DNA from: Diphasiastrum complanatum
Taxonomy: Eukaryota > Streptophyta > Lycopodiopsida > Lycopodiales > Lycopodiaceae
Direction of reading: 5' to 3'
Length of the DNA stretch: 64,000 nucleotides
Assembly (NCBI GenBank): GCA_029204225.1
Contig: CM055108.1
Span: 7,289,711-7,353,710, forward strand
Below are positions 35,501-47,212 of the stretch, piece by piece (within the stretch, counting starts at the first letter, position 1; the number at the start of each line of letters is the position of its first letter). The position numbers were made by a program, and so were the translations under genes. The notes beneath the pieces are model-generated. The model did not search any database. It was not told the origin of the DNA and saw only the letters and a program-made list of their open reading frames with translations.

Positions 35501-36549
35501 CATTCAAAATCATTTGCAGTGTATATTGATTTCTTGACTCCATCATAAGGTGAAATAGAAGAGAAAGAGTCCTTGGAGCTACACATATGTGAAGAGGCTC
35601 CACTATCAAGATACCATAGGCCGTCCTTCTTGAAAGGAGTAGAGACCATAAGAGATCCCTCTCCATCACTTGCAATAGTGTCTTCCTTCTCATTGGTAAT
35701 ATTGGCTTGCTTGAGTTGATTCTTCTTTTTGAAGCAATTGGTGGCATAATGACCTTTCTTGCCACAATAAAAGCACTTGATCTTCTTCTTCTTGAGCTTG
35801 GATGATGAAGCATTAGAGGAATCATCTTCCTCCTCATCTTTGTCTTTGGATTTGACTTTGTCCTTGCTTGAGGATTGTTGATGTTGGTTCTTGCTCCTCC
35901 CTTCGTGCTTATCCTTGGCAAAGAGAGCTTTGCCATCATTATGAGTGAGAGAAAGCTTGTCCATCCTCAAGAGCTTGTACTCTTGTCTTGATTCTTCTGA
36001 AATTAGCACACTTTGGAGAGCCTCCAAACTTGGTAGCTCCCTAATGGCATAGGATTGGACAAGGTTATCAAATTCACTTCTCAAGCCATTGAGAATGACT
36101 TGAACTAGCTCATTTTGATTGATGGAATCACCAATGCAAGCAAGCTCTCTATGAATATCTTTTACTCTCAAAACATAACTAGATGCACTCTCATCACTCT
36201 TTTGGCTACTTTGAAAGATTTGATTCCTAAGAGTGAGAAGCCTAGAGGTATTCTTAGCCTCATAGATAGTCTTGAGACAATCCCAAGCTTCTTTGGTTGT
36301 TGTACAAGTACCTATCTCCCTCAATATCTCATTAGAGACATTCATCTTAATGTAGTGGAGAGCCATCCTAGCTCTCTTTTTGTATTTTTGAACCTCTTGA
36401 AGAACTTGTGGTTCTTCTTCAAGGCCAAGAACTATGTCCATCACGTCTTGAAGGATCAAGATGGACTCTATCCTCATTTTTCAAATTGAATAATTTGAAG
36501 TGGTCAATCTTTCACTTGGTTCCAACAAGGATGAACCCATTGAAGACAT
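32578..36549 (-). pseudogene. Copia-3 polyprotein (gag-protease-integrase-RT-RNase H), two stop codons
   Basis: The frame begins at an ATG at 36549 (MSSMGSSLLEPSERLTTSNY). A TGA at 36481-36483 replaces the Trp of the NYxIWK gag motif. A downstream ATG at 36477 keeps the frame open through gag, the CCHC knuckle (CFYCGKKGHYATNC) and the protease (YLDSGASSHM). Integrase follows with HHCC (HRRLGHPNY...CEACAIAK) and all three catalytic acids (IHSDVHF, RSDGGGEY, NGVAERKNR). A TAG at 34024-34026 precedes the RT (VSNAFLNGYLEEEIYMEQPQ, YVDDIIVCG) and RNase H (SLSSCEAEYKAL), which ends at 32578. All three pieces share one frame with no indels, so damage is limited to these two codons. It is otherwise the expected length for a plant Copia polyprotein. 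Confidence 0.95.
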
Positions 36550-37293
36550 TTGAAGTGAAGAAAACTCAAATGATAAACAATAAATGTTGTTACACACTTT
36601 CAATAGGATCCAATAATTGAGTACTATCTCCTCCTATGAAAGATCTTGCAACAATTTGTGAATTGATTCTCACTAGCTACTCAAATCTCTCTAAAAGAAG
36701 ATCTATTTCACATCAAATGATGGAGTATAGGCAAAGTTAGGATCTAACACTCTTAGCACGTGTGAAATACACTAAGAAACCAAATTTGACTCAAATACAA
36801 TGATATTGCATGAAAAAAAATGGCTAAGATCTCAAAACAGTGCCTAGATCACGTATAGATGAGATTGGCAAGCATACAACTGTGATTTTGGATCAACCAA
36901 GCAATCTCTTGACCAAACCAAATGTGTCCACCCAGTTCTAGGTGCCCTACCTAACCCTCTTCAAAAGCTTATAACTTTTGATTGGCTCAACCAAATGGAA
37001 TGAAACTGATTGCAACAGAAACTAGAAAAAAATAGCTTCAAAACAAGCTATCAAGCAAGATAAATGGATCAAACATGAGAGAGAACTTCCAAACTGAAAT
37101 TGTATGTTCCTCACACGTGTCTGAGCACCTGATTCCGTACAATACTAGGTCAGACCCAATCAATGTCCTTTTGATCTCTTTTGATCCAAGATTGAACAAG
37201 ATAGCTAGGAAAATGGGCCTTGACAACTTCTAGCTCAAGATTGATGAAAAAATTTTCACTTAGATGGATCAAAATGCATGGTAACCTTAGGTA

Positions 37294-37306
37294 GGCTCTG
37301 ATACCA
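37294..37306 (-). other. Primer binding site of Copia-3
   Basis: TGGTATCAGAGCC on the minus strand adjoins the 5' LTR, a perfect tRNA-iMet match. Confidence 0.95.
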
Positions 37307-38043
37307 TGTTGAATTTCACACGTGTGGACTGTCCACTACATGTACTTGTGATCTCCTAAGGTGTGTAGATGCACCAAGATCAAGACTAGATTGAGATTCA
37401 AGATCAATCTTGAATCCTATGGCAAAAACACACTACTACATGCATTCAATCACTTCCAACTCTCACTCACATGTGTGGGAAGTATTCAAAAAATAATCTA
37501 AGTAAAAACAAGCTGCTCTCCTCGGGTAGAGAGAGAAAATGCATCATGAGCTCTCAGGTAGAGAGAGAAAGCTAGAAATCCAATAACTCACAAAATCCAT
37601 GAAATCACCAAATCAATTAGCTTCAAAATGAGGAGTACAATGATACTAGTAGGTCCACGAGCTATCACTATGCTTAACTATGATTGGACCATATTTTGTC
37701 ACCTCTTGATCCTATTGGATCATTGATCCATGCACCTCTTAATTCTATTGGACTATATTCAAGCACACCTCAATTTCCTATTGGACCTCACAAGGTTCCA
37801 CCTCTAAATCCTATTGGACCTCTTGGAATTCATCAAACAAAAACTTTACACTTGTCTACACTCTAATTGGCAAGTGTTTAGCCTCTTACTCTATTTTGGC
37901 TCAATAGTGGCATTACAAGTGGAAATGCATAATTTGCCATCTATGCCAAATTTATTCCTATCAACATCCTACACCTAGATGCTTAATGTAAAAAACATAA
38001 GACCCCTATATCTAACATAGATAATCTTTTTCAATTCTTCACA
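37307..38043 (-). repeat. Copia-3 5' LTR (right copy)
   Basis: A 737-bp LTR of the same length as the left copy, upstream of the primer site on the minus strand. Confidence 0.95.
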
Positions 38044-38540
38044 GGTCATTGATTGCTTCAACTCTGTACCCGTCCTTGTTTTTTCACTTTTCCACGGAGG
38101 AATCAATGAATTTGAAATATGTTGTTTGTTCGATTTTTTGAAGTGTCTTGGTGACAACATTTGGTCCTCGTGGGAACCCAAAAGGTTGCAAGTCGGCTGG
38201 TGCAAATGATATGTTATAAACATAGTTCCTCACAGGAGGAACTATTAGCTGGCACGACCTTGCTGTAGCATTGTAGTTGGCATATATCATATGCACGAGG
38301 TACGAGTTTTGATGCCCCGTCAGGACAAGCATCTGGAACTCAATGGCTTTAAAGAAGGATGCTGTCTGTTGGTACTAGTGTTGCATTTCAGTAATATCGA
38401 ATTTGGACAATTGGATGTCAAGCTTATTGGCATCAGGGTTATCAGAACTGGAGGCAGGGTTGGTAGACATGATGAAAAAATTGGGAAACAAGGTTCTGGA
38501 AAAAAGGTGTCGGTCGAGATTTCAGACATGGTTAACGGGT

Positions 38541-39005
38541 GTCGGTTGAGATGTGAATGGAGGGCATCGGTTGAGATGAGAGAGGAAGGTGTCGATTGAG
38601 ATGTGAGCGAAGGGCATCGGTTGAGATGGGAGAGGAAGGTGTCGGTTGAGATGTGAGCGGAGGGTGTCGGTTGAGATGGGAGAGAAAGGTGTCGGTTGAG
38701 ATGTGAGCGGAGGGCGTCGGTTGAGATGAGAGGAAGGTGTCGGATGAGATGTGAGTGGAAGGCGTCGGTTGAGATGGGAGAGGAAGGTGTCGGTTGAGAT
38801 GTGAGCGGAGGGCGTCGGTTGAGATAAGAGGAAGGTGTCGGATGAGATGTGAGTGGAAGGCGTCGGTTGAGATGGGAGAGGAAGGTGTCGGTTGAGATAT
38901 GAGCGGAAGGCGTCAATTGAGATGGGAGAGGAAGGTGTCGGTTGAGATGTGAGCGGAAGGTGTCGGTTGAGATAGGAGAGGAAGGTGTCGGTTGAGATGT
39001 GATGG
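38541..39005. repeat. 25-bp minisatellite with alternating unit types
   Basis: About nineteen units of 25 bp (two are 23 bp) follow the pattern GTCGGTTGAGATG plus a variable half. A TGAGCGGAGGGC type alternates with a GGAGAGGAAGGT type, giving a 50-bp higher-order period. On the minus strand it is open for about 200 codons as ISTDTFLSHLNR-like repeats, but unit length and position argue against a real protein. Confidence 0.9.
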
Positions 39006-39636
39006 AAAATCTGTGTGAAGGGAGTTATGGTGCGAAAGGAAAGGACTATGAAGAACTGAGGTTGGGAAGGCAGGTGTGTGGATAGAATGGTGTGGAGGAT
39101 TTGTGGAAAACGAAGTAAGGTGTGAACTAAAAGAGGAACAGAATGAGGTGGGATAAGAACGGTGGAAGGTAGAAGTTTGAAAAAAGAAGATGTTGGTATA
39201 TGTTTGTGAAGAAGCAGAAGGGGTGAAGATATTGGGAGATGTAAGGAAAGTAGCTTTCGGGTGGGAACGGATGTATGGAGATGATGAAAGAAAAGTGTTT
39301 ATGATTATAATGTGATATTGAATAGTGTAATGGAAGCATGTGGAATGCTTGCGTGACACTACCCCTCAGCATGTGAAAGTTTCAAATGGTTTGTCTTCCA
39401 CTGGCAATGTCAGGTTTGGAGATGGTTTGTCATGGCGCTCTCAATGGGAAACACACTAGGATGGCTGATAGTCGGTGGAGATGGTGTGGAATCAATGACA
39501 GATGCACAGAATGAGAGAGTTCCAGGATCGTGTACAAGAGCAAGAAAATCGCCAGTAGATTGTCTACAGAGAACTCCAGAATTTGCACTTCGCTGAGGTG
39601 CGAATGGCATCGAGGTAATGGCATTTATGGATGCCG
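39006..39636. other. No gene seen
   Basis: This purine-rich sequence between the minisatellite and the Gypsy integrase looks compositionally like decayed repeat units. No conserved frame is visible. Confidence 0.3.
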
Positions 39637-42600
39637 TCAGTTGGGTTCGGACGTGATGGGACGTATTTGCTCGTTGAATTTTGAATTTGAAGCGTCGGTC
39701 GAGATGCCCTTAGTGGCGTAATCTGTGGCTATGAGGATGTAACGAGCTTGGGTATGTTTTGCGGCTGGACTGATTGGTCCAACAAAGTCAATTCCCCACT
39801 TATGGATGGCTTCGTCTTCTATAATGGGAGTCAATGGCGTGAAGTCTGCTTTGGTATTTTTCTTGGCTCGTTGACAAACATCACACGCTTTATGATAGCA
39901 AACGTGTCTTTAAACAAAGATGGCCACCACAGTCCTGCTCGAGAGATAATCTTAGCTATGGCTTCAGCAGAAAAGTGGCCTCCACCAATACCCTCATGAG
40001 CCTGAGATATGATAGGCCGTATCTCAAATTTGTAAGCACATCGTCAAATTATACCGCCAATGCCCCTTTTGTAAAGTTGTCCCGCTATTAACTGAAAGGG
40101 CGTCGCTTTTAGCAAAAAAATTTCTTTTTGCCGCCGTACTAAGGCACTCTTTGAGTCTGTCTATTGGTAGAAACTGAGTGATCTCCTCAGCCCATAAGGG
40201 TGTAGCATCAATCTAGCAAAGGCATGCATCAAAGAGATCACCGTTGACTGATGCAGTTGCTTTTTCAGCATTTGGTAGTTGGGAAAGGTGATCCGCCATA
40301 AACTGTTGGGTCCCTTTCCAAATGACTACGCGGAAATTAAATTCCTCTAAAATCAACAACCATCGAGGGATACGTCCCGTTTTACAGGACTTATTAACTA
40401 TATATGATAGGGCTTGATGGTCAGTGTAGAATGCAAAGGTCTGGCCCAGTAAATAATGTCTTAGTTGTTGCACAACATAGACCATCGCCAATGCTTCTCT
40501 CTCGGTGGTTGTATAGTTTACTTCAGTAGGCACCAGTTGCCTGCTCAAGAAACGTATTGAGAAGTCTTTGCCATACTCATCCGATTGTGCAAGAAGACCT
40601 CCAATGGCATACTTACTTGCGTCAGTATGCACATGGAATTATTTTGTGTAATCTGGCGAGCGGAGTATGGGAGCTATGGTAAGGGCTGTTTTCAATTCCT
40701 CAAAGGCTTTATTTCGTGCTTCGGTCTAGCGAGGATCTACCACAACTAAATAAACGAGGCGTGCCTTGCCGGCATAGTCGATTATAAAGATGCGATAATA
40801 ATTGGTATGACCGAGGAAGACATATACTTCCTTCACTATTGCAGGTAAGGGCATTTCGACTATAACCTTGATTTTTTACGGGTCGGTAGAAATACCGTCT
40901 TTTGAAATTATATGCCCGAGTACGACCCCATGGGTGACCCATATTTGGCATTTATCAGGGTTTAGTGATATTCCAAATCTATGACAACGAATGAAGATTT
41001 TCTCCAGTGCGTCAAGGTGCATAGATGCTGAGGAATGTACACCCAGATCGTCGAGAGAAATCTCCACAATCTGGTGTAACAGATCTTGGAAAGCCAGTTG
41101 CATGACTCTTTGGAAAGTTGAAGGGGCGTTGCATAAGCCAAAAGGCATAACATTATAAGCATAAACGCCGTTTTCTGTGGCAAAGGCCATTTTATGTTTA
41201 TCCTCAGGGGCTATTTGAACAAGGAAATATCCACTGAATCCATCCAAGAAGCTGAAAGCTTCAGCTCTTGCCATTTCCTCTAAAATCTGGGTCGTTAAAG
41301 ACAAGGGAAAATGGTCTTTCTTTGTAACCGCATTAAGGTTCTTGAGATCGACACATATACGAAGCTTGCCGTTTTTCTTGGGTACAACCACAATGGGTGA
41401 TACCCAATCAGTATGTTGAACTTCATAAATGAAGCCAACATCCAGCAATTTCTTAATATCTTCGTCGATCCGCTCACGATAGACAGGGTTACTTCGGTAA
41501 GGTTTAGCCCTACATGCTTAGTCTTGTCTTCTAAAGGACTCTTATGGACCACTATTTCAGGTGGGATCCCTTTCATTTCTATATAATTCCATGCAAATAC
41601 ATCCCTGTATTTGTGAAGTAATGTTTCCAGATCAGAAAGTTGGGCTGATGACAGATGTGCACCAACATGAACTATTCGATCTATCTCCTCACCAGGATCT
41701 TTAAGGTTTAGTGGAATTGTTTTAGCAGGTCCTTCAAAGGAGTTGGAACTTGGTGTAGGTTCCCAATGTGGCTATGGTAAATGGATAACAATGTCATTCA
41801 GTGTGAATTCTTTGACCTTCTGTGGAAGATCAAAAGGTGGTTCCACAAAGTTTTCTGGGACTTTGGGAATAATGTGAGGTGAGGCACTACTGGAGGTGGA
41901 AGCTTGGTCTGATTGTTTGGTTTATGTCCCTTTAGACAAGGGCTTGATCGGCTGTTTAAGCTTCTCACGCATCTATTTTTGACGCTCGGTTAATTTTGTA
42001 TCAATAATTTGAGTTTTTGTAATCGAGGGTTTTGTGGTTTTTTGGTGGGTGGTGTTGGTGCCTCACTTATCATATCGTCGTCGATTGTATCCCAGACTTC
42101 ATCGGGATACACATCCCATGTATATTCTTTGGGTTTGGGCATGTATGCTTGTGTGTTGGGTACCTTTGATGTCAGTTGGACATGAGCCAACGGTCCTGGG
42201 GTCTTGATCTCTTGAGGAATTGATTTTGGCGGATGAGGTTGTGCATCTAGATATAGGAGTACATGTTCATCTGTCATTTCTACATCATGCATGGAAAGAA
42301 TACCTTCTTCTGAAACATGGGCGGTAGAGACACTAGGTTCTCCTGGACACCATGTTATAGGAATCGGGTCAATCATCAGAAGGGGAATGATGGGTGTGTC
42401 AATGTCCGTAGAAGATGGGAGAATATCCACATCTTCTGTAGCAGTTTCAATATGACATCGATTGGAATTAGCACAATGCACAGTGGCTAGTGCATGATCC
42501 CAATTGATTATGTCCGTGGATCTAGTATAGTGGCCTTTTGGTTGGATCAGGACGCTATCTGATTCGTCATATGTTGTGGATGACCATCATTGAATACCTT

Positions 42601-42792
42601 GGCGGGCTTGACATGGTCTGTTGAGTCAACCTTGACTCGTTTATCGTGGTTACCAAAGGTAATTTTGCTATGCTTCCAATCTTGGACAACACCTGCCATC
42701 TGGAGCCAAGATGTACCAAGAAGGAGTTTATATGTATTGGCATCTTCTGGTAAATCTAAGATGACACAATCCAACCAAGAAATAAGAAACAA
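39637..42792 (-). pseudogene. Ty3/Gypsy pol remnant: protease, RT, RNase H, partial integrase
   Basis: The minus strand reads protease C-terminal sequence (DVILDLPEDANTYK-like with LLGTSWLQMAG, 42600-42760), a variable linker, then RT with LRICVDLKNLNAVTKKDHFP (near 41360). The catalytic box is altered to SLDDLGVHS in place of YxDD (near 41060). RNase H follows (HTDASKYAIGGLL, YTDHQALSYIV) and then the start of the integrase core (WGIDFVGPI, ATDYATK, near 39740-39810). The frame stops matching right after ATDYATK, where GISTDA-type sequence related to the minisatellite unit begins. Stops near 40640 and 40730, frame changes near 40890 and 41470, and the damaged YxDD make it dead. Confidence 0.85.
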
Positions 42793-43505
42793 GAATACTA
42801 AATTCCTAACAGCATTCTAACAGTCCAAGAATCAAGAAACACCCATTTCTTGATGCTTAGAATGCCCAAGAACGATCAAGAACTAGAATGTAAGAAAATA
42901 TGCAAGATCTACACCACAATTCCAACCTATTTAGTTTACTTGAATGTTGATTCCTACCTTATTCCACAAACAAGAAATAAATTCTAATCCACAACTAAGC
43001 AAGAGAGAAAACAAGAACCTAGTTATTCCACAACACAAAGGAAAACAAGCATGCTAATAGAAACTTCACTCAAGGACATTGCCATGAACAAGGAGCTTAG
43101 CAATCATCAAGAACTCGTGGAGGATCTTCTTTATTTGCTCAAGAGAACTTGACAATACATTCAAAAAGCTCCCTCACAAGAGAGGGGGGCCCTTAAATAA
43201 GCAAGAAGGCTGCCCATGTGGAGCCCAAGTGGCAATTCCACCAAATTAGAAATCACATGTGGAATTTGCCCTTCCACTAAAGGTCACCATTAAAAGGTGG
43301 CTCACTCTAACTAATTTAAGGGGGGTCTACATCTATTTACAATGCCTAGGAAGTATTACTAGCTCCTACATGGTCGTTCCTTCTTTGGGATACACCATGT
43401 AGGCTCACATAGATAAGCCAATGTTGTCCTAGCTAGTAATTTCTCGGCTCTCATGTAGGGTCTCAGCTTTTTCTGCTCTCCTCCTTCTGAGACCTCCTCG
43501 GTCAT
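42793..43505 (-). repeat. LTR- or promoter-like sequence beyond the Gypsy remnant
   Basis: No coding frame is seen. On the minus strand a TATTTAAG box (43192-43199) is followed about 60-90 bp later by an AATAAA signal, and then by leader-like sequence toward the Gypsy remnant. The order fits U3-R-U5 of a minus-strand LTR, but no second copy is in view. Confidence 0.35.
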
Positions 43506-43507
43506 GG

Positions 43508-45178
43508 GTGAGAGATGTTGTGTGTCTTCAGCTTGACTCGGCATCTAGGGATTCTCTGGAATCTGCCAACATTAATGGATTGTTGGATGCTCATGCTAAC
43601 ATTCTTCAAAGTCTTTCCATTCAAAAGACTTTGCCAAGTTTGATTGATCTTCAAGAGATCTTGATCAATGAAGAATATAGGCTTCAAGCAAGAGATGGAT
43701 TTTCAACATCATCTCAAGTTGGAGAGGAGGCTATGTTCATCAAGGGCAAATTCAAGAAAAAAAGCAAAAGTAAGTGGTCTAAAGGGCAAGGTCAAGGGGA
43801 GCCTTCTTCAAATTGCAAAATAAAGATAGATCAAAGCTCAAGTACTTGTATTGTGACATCAAAGGACTCTTTGCAAATGAGTGCTACAAGAAGAAGAGAG
43901 ATGAAAGAGATAAGCAAGGTAATATTACTCATGATGAAGATGGTTTGGATGTTCAAAATTCAAATGATGATGCATTTGTGATGTCTTCATGTATGCTTGC
44001 TAATGATGGAGATCTAGATCCATGGTGGATTGATAGTAGAGCAAGTTCACACATGACTTTTCACAAAGAGTACTTCACATCTTTGTTGGCATATGGAGAT
44101 GACAAGAGGGTGATCTACATGGCCAATGATGGTGAGTGTGCAATCAAAGGGATTGGCACAATTCCTATTTATCTCTCTACAAATAGGAATGTCCATTTGA
44201 AGGATGTTTTGTTCATACCTTCCATTATCAAGAATTTACTTAGTGTGAGTCAATTGGTAAGTAAAGGTTTCAAACTTGAGTTTGATGGAGATGCTTCCAT
44301 GATCAAAAGGAAGGATATCTTGATTGCAAAAGGTAAAAGACAAGGGAAGTTGTTCAAACTAGATGCTTGTGTTATTGCTAACCAGGTTGGATTTGTGGTA
44401 GGTGAGGAAATACCTATTCAAGAGGTTTGGCATAAAAGGATGGGGCACCTCAACTTCAAGTCATTGGAGGTAATGGCTAGAAAGAAGGTTGTGATTGGTC
44501 TTCCAAGTTTCTTAAGTAGCATCAATCATGTTTGTGAGTCTTGTGCTTTGTCAAAGTCAAATAGACTACCTTATGCTAGATCTACATCTAGATCTACAAA
44601 GCCTTTTCAAATTGTACATTCGAATAATCATGGAATCACTACAATTAGCAATAGTGGAGCTAAGATGTATGTAATTTTCATTGATGATTTTAGTAGATTT
44701 TGTTGGATCTATCTACTAAAGAGCAAAGATGAAGTGTATGATGTCTTTGTTAAGTTCAAGAATGCAAGGGCGAACCAATTTTCCACAAGGATCAAGTGCT
44801 TAAGGAGTGACAATGGTGGAGAGTACATATCTACCAAGTTTAAGGCTTTTTGTGATGAGCATGGGATCAAGAAGGAGTATACAACAGCAAGGACCTCACA
44901 GCAAAATGGAGTGGCCGAGAGGAAGAATAGGACTTTATGTGAAAGAGATAAAGCCATGAGGTTAAGTGCTAGCCTTGATAAGCCATTGAGGTTAAGTGCT
45001 AACCTTGATAAGCCATTTTGGGATCAAGCTTTGTTGTGTGCTAATTTCTTGTGCAATAGGTGGCCGAGTGCTATTTTGGATGGAAGGACACCTTTTGAGA
45101 TGCTATTCAAGAGGAGGCTGAGTGTCAACTTTCTTAGAACTTTTGGATGCGCATGCTATGTCAACATTACTCTTGATG
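43508..45178 (+). pseudogene. Copia-4: gag end, protease and integrase, 3' truncated
   Basis: The first part is the end of gag (NILQSLSIQKTLPSLIDLQE, LINEEYRLQA), followed by a frame change near 43830. The zinc knuckle has lost its first Cys and His (YLYCDIKGLFANEC), and the protease motif reads DSRASSHM in place of DSGASSHM. The integrase HHCC region is present (HKRMGHLNF...CESCALSK). The first catalytic Asp is Asn (VHSNNHG), while the second (RSDNGGEY) and Glu (NGVAERKNR) are kept. A 30-bp tandem duplication at 44959-45018 repeats RLSAxLDKP. Homology ends at about 45178, before the RT. Confidence 0.85.
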
Positions 45179-45280
45179 ATAGTTGCTATATTTGGCACAC
45201 TGGCAGTTTGTTGAATGGAAGCTTCTTAGACCATTGATCTCAGCTGACTTTTGCTTGCAGCAAGACCAGGCCTGGGTTCT

Positions 45281-45316
<36 letters not shown>

Positions 45317-45437
45317 AGAAGGGAGATAAGATGTTGGCCAAACCAAAGAGAGAAGGGAGGGGAGTGTGTGTGTGTGTGTGTGCATGTCGTTGCAATCTGG
45401 GTGCAATAACTCTCTCTCTCTCTCTCTCTCTCTCTCT
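45281..45437. repeat. Compound microsatellite (AG)n-Gn-(GT)n-(CT)n
   Basis: (AG)n at 45281-45308, a G run to 45316, (GT)n at 45364-45382 and (CT)n at 45411-45437. The AG and CT runs are complementary and about 100 bp apart, so a strand could fold into a long hairpin. The compound starts about 100 bp after the truncation point of Copia-4. Confidence 0.9.
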
Positions 45438-47212
45438 TGATCTCTCTTGATCTCTCTCTTTATGCAGCATGGAACAAAAGACATTGCACACATTCTCAAT
45501 TCCCTAATCAATGTGTTATTTATAAGATAGATACAATTTGACAATAATTTGACAACAACAATTTGACAATTCAAAGATTATATTTTGTTCACAACACTTC
45601 CATGTACACAATATTTTGATGAGAACTGCCATTAGAATCTCTACAACTGCTATCAATAAAATCTTTATCTCTAGAATTCCAAAAGCTACTAAACTGAGAA
45701 CCAAGACTTGAGCTTCGAGAATCCCACCATAACAAATTGGGAGAACCTATCTGGACCACAAAAGTTGTTCTATTGCGCATTGTAATATCCGATTCATCTT
45801 AAACTCGATCTATACTGGTAACTGCCACATTTTTTTATCCACTACACCACCTGCTCACCACATTCGCTACAAATATTGATTTTCTCTGATTTTTGACACT
45901 TCCTACATTGCAAAATCCTCCAAAAATAGACTTCCATTACAAGCAGAGGTTTTAGAGGAGGGAGAAGAGTCGAGCTACAAGCTGTATATAGTCCACATCT
46001 CTTAAGCAGTATGATAGAAGGACTCTTAGAAGAAAGAAGATTATTGTTGAGCTCGCCATCACTCATGTCAGTCCTGCAATAATCATTGATGAAAGTTTTG
46101 TAATGGGAATTGGGAGGGGAGATATCTTCTTTAGAGGAACTTTCCATCCAGCTGGCAATGCAAGACCCTCCCAAAATAGGGATACCATAGCCCAAGGGGA
46201 TTTTGGTAGAAGCTATTGGATTCAAACGAGTAGATTTCTTCTTGTTAACAACCACCTAGAAATTGTCAGAGGGAGACTTCCATCAAGACAGGTGCAAAAT
46301 AAAAGGCTGAGACAAGATTTGCAAAAGAGAGGCACTGAATCTTAGGGTCTGAATTTGCTTTTATATAGCATAAATGTTTTTGCAAATATGTTGTTTGTTG
46401 TCCACCTCTATTACTAGACCGGTGGATGTGGATTCTAATGAGGACACTAAGGAGACTGATCAATGGAATCTTGATGTCTTCTATAGATGGTGCAATGAAA
46501 AAATGACACTATAATATTCACCTACCCAAAAAAATTATATTGAATTTCATTGTTCTTCCTTAACCTCAACCATTTGCCATCTTATGCAAAGGGGAATTGC
46601 CAGATTAATGGAGTGACATTGTGGCTTAGGAAGGCCTTCGAATAAAAAGCCCTACTATGCATGTTATTTTGTGGACAACAAGTGCGAGGAAAATAGTTCA
46701 TAGAAGGATTCTCTGTCTTATTCTTATGCCAAAAGCTAAAATTTTTATATTATCATATGATCACTCCCCATCTATTGGAGAACATAGTTCACCATCACAC
46801 GAATCCTCTAATCAATTATGTAAACAACAAAAATACTATGCTAGGTCCTATTTAAAATCCAATTGTGAGGTGTTTAAAAGAATGAATATGATTGCAATCT
46901 AAAAGTAAACATTTTGAAAATTGTGAATTTTTTATATTGGAAAATGCAAAGGCTCACAGAGGAAAATTAAATTTTTTGAAGGTTTGGAACCTCATATGAT
47001 TATTTAGCTCAAAAAAAGTTAATTGATCAACTTGAGCATCCTAGCAGGGCATCATCGTTTCTATTTGATGGATGACAGTTGTCTCCATTGCTGCTAGGGA
47101 GACAACTCATTGACATCTTAGTTTGGTCATTCTAAGAAATCCATTCCATCTATCTTTGTTCAGACTTCCTTCTTGACCTGTACTTTCGCTCCCTCATCAA
47201 AAGGTTCAATGA
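45438..47212. other. No recognised gene
   Basis: A minus-strand open frame at 45842-46255 ends with a two-CxxC motif (CRKCQKSEKINICSECGE), but it has no family I recognise and no supporting splice structure. The rest is AT-rich without coding signal. Confidence 0.3.

Larger units (their letters stand above)
31823..38043 (-). mobile_element. Copia-3: nearly complete Copia retrotransposon
   Basis: Two 737-bp LTRs (31823-32559 and 37307-38043), flanked by a perfect GGTCA target duplication (31818-31822 and 38044-38048), bound a 6,221-bp element on the minus strand. About nine differences between the LTRs are visible by eye, and all are transitions. One reading frame of 1,324 codons carries every Copia domain and is broken by only two stop codons. 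LTR and gag similarity show it belongs to the same family as Copia-2. Confidence 0.95.
31001..38470 (-). pseudogene. Unidentified protein gene split by Copia-3
   Basis: The upstream part lies at 38050-38470 on the minus strand. An ATG at 38470 opens a frame (MSTNPASSSDNPDANKLDI, then AIEFQMLVLTGHQNSYLVHM, QPFGFPRGPNVVTKTLQKI), with one in-frame TAG near 38390. Copia-3 interrupts it at 38044. The downstream part resumes on the far side of the element at 31822 and reads on toward 31100 (VPMSLFHMMADSRLHAQNLY, DWAQFVSNCLHECLK, LQLADKAWDILIESNKS), with further stops and frame changes. The C-terminal part is Ser/Pro/Lys-rich. I know no family for it. It may be a host gene relic or a gene carried by another element. 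The span given includes the inserted Copia-3. Confidence 0.4.

Noticed and set aside
38320-38916. A 198-codon minus-strand open frame with ISTDTFLSHLNR-like repeats
   Set aside because: It is produced entirely by the 25-bp minisatellite, whose unit is not a multiple of three. Openness follows from the absence of stop triplets in the unit, not from selection.
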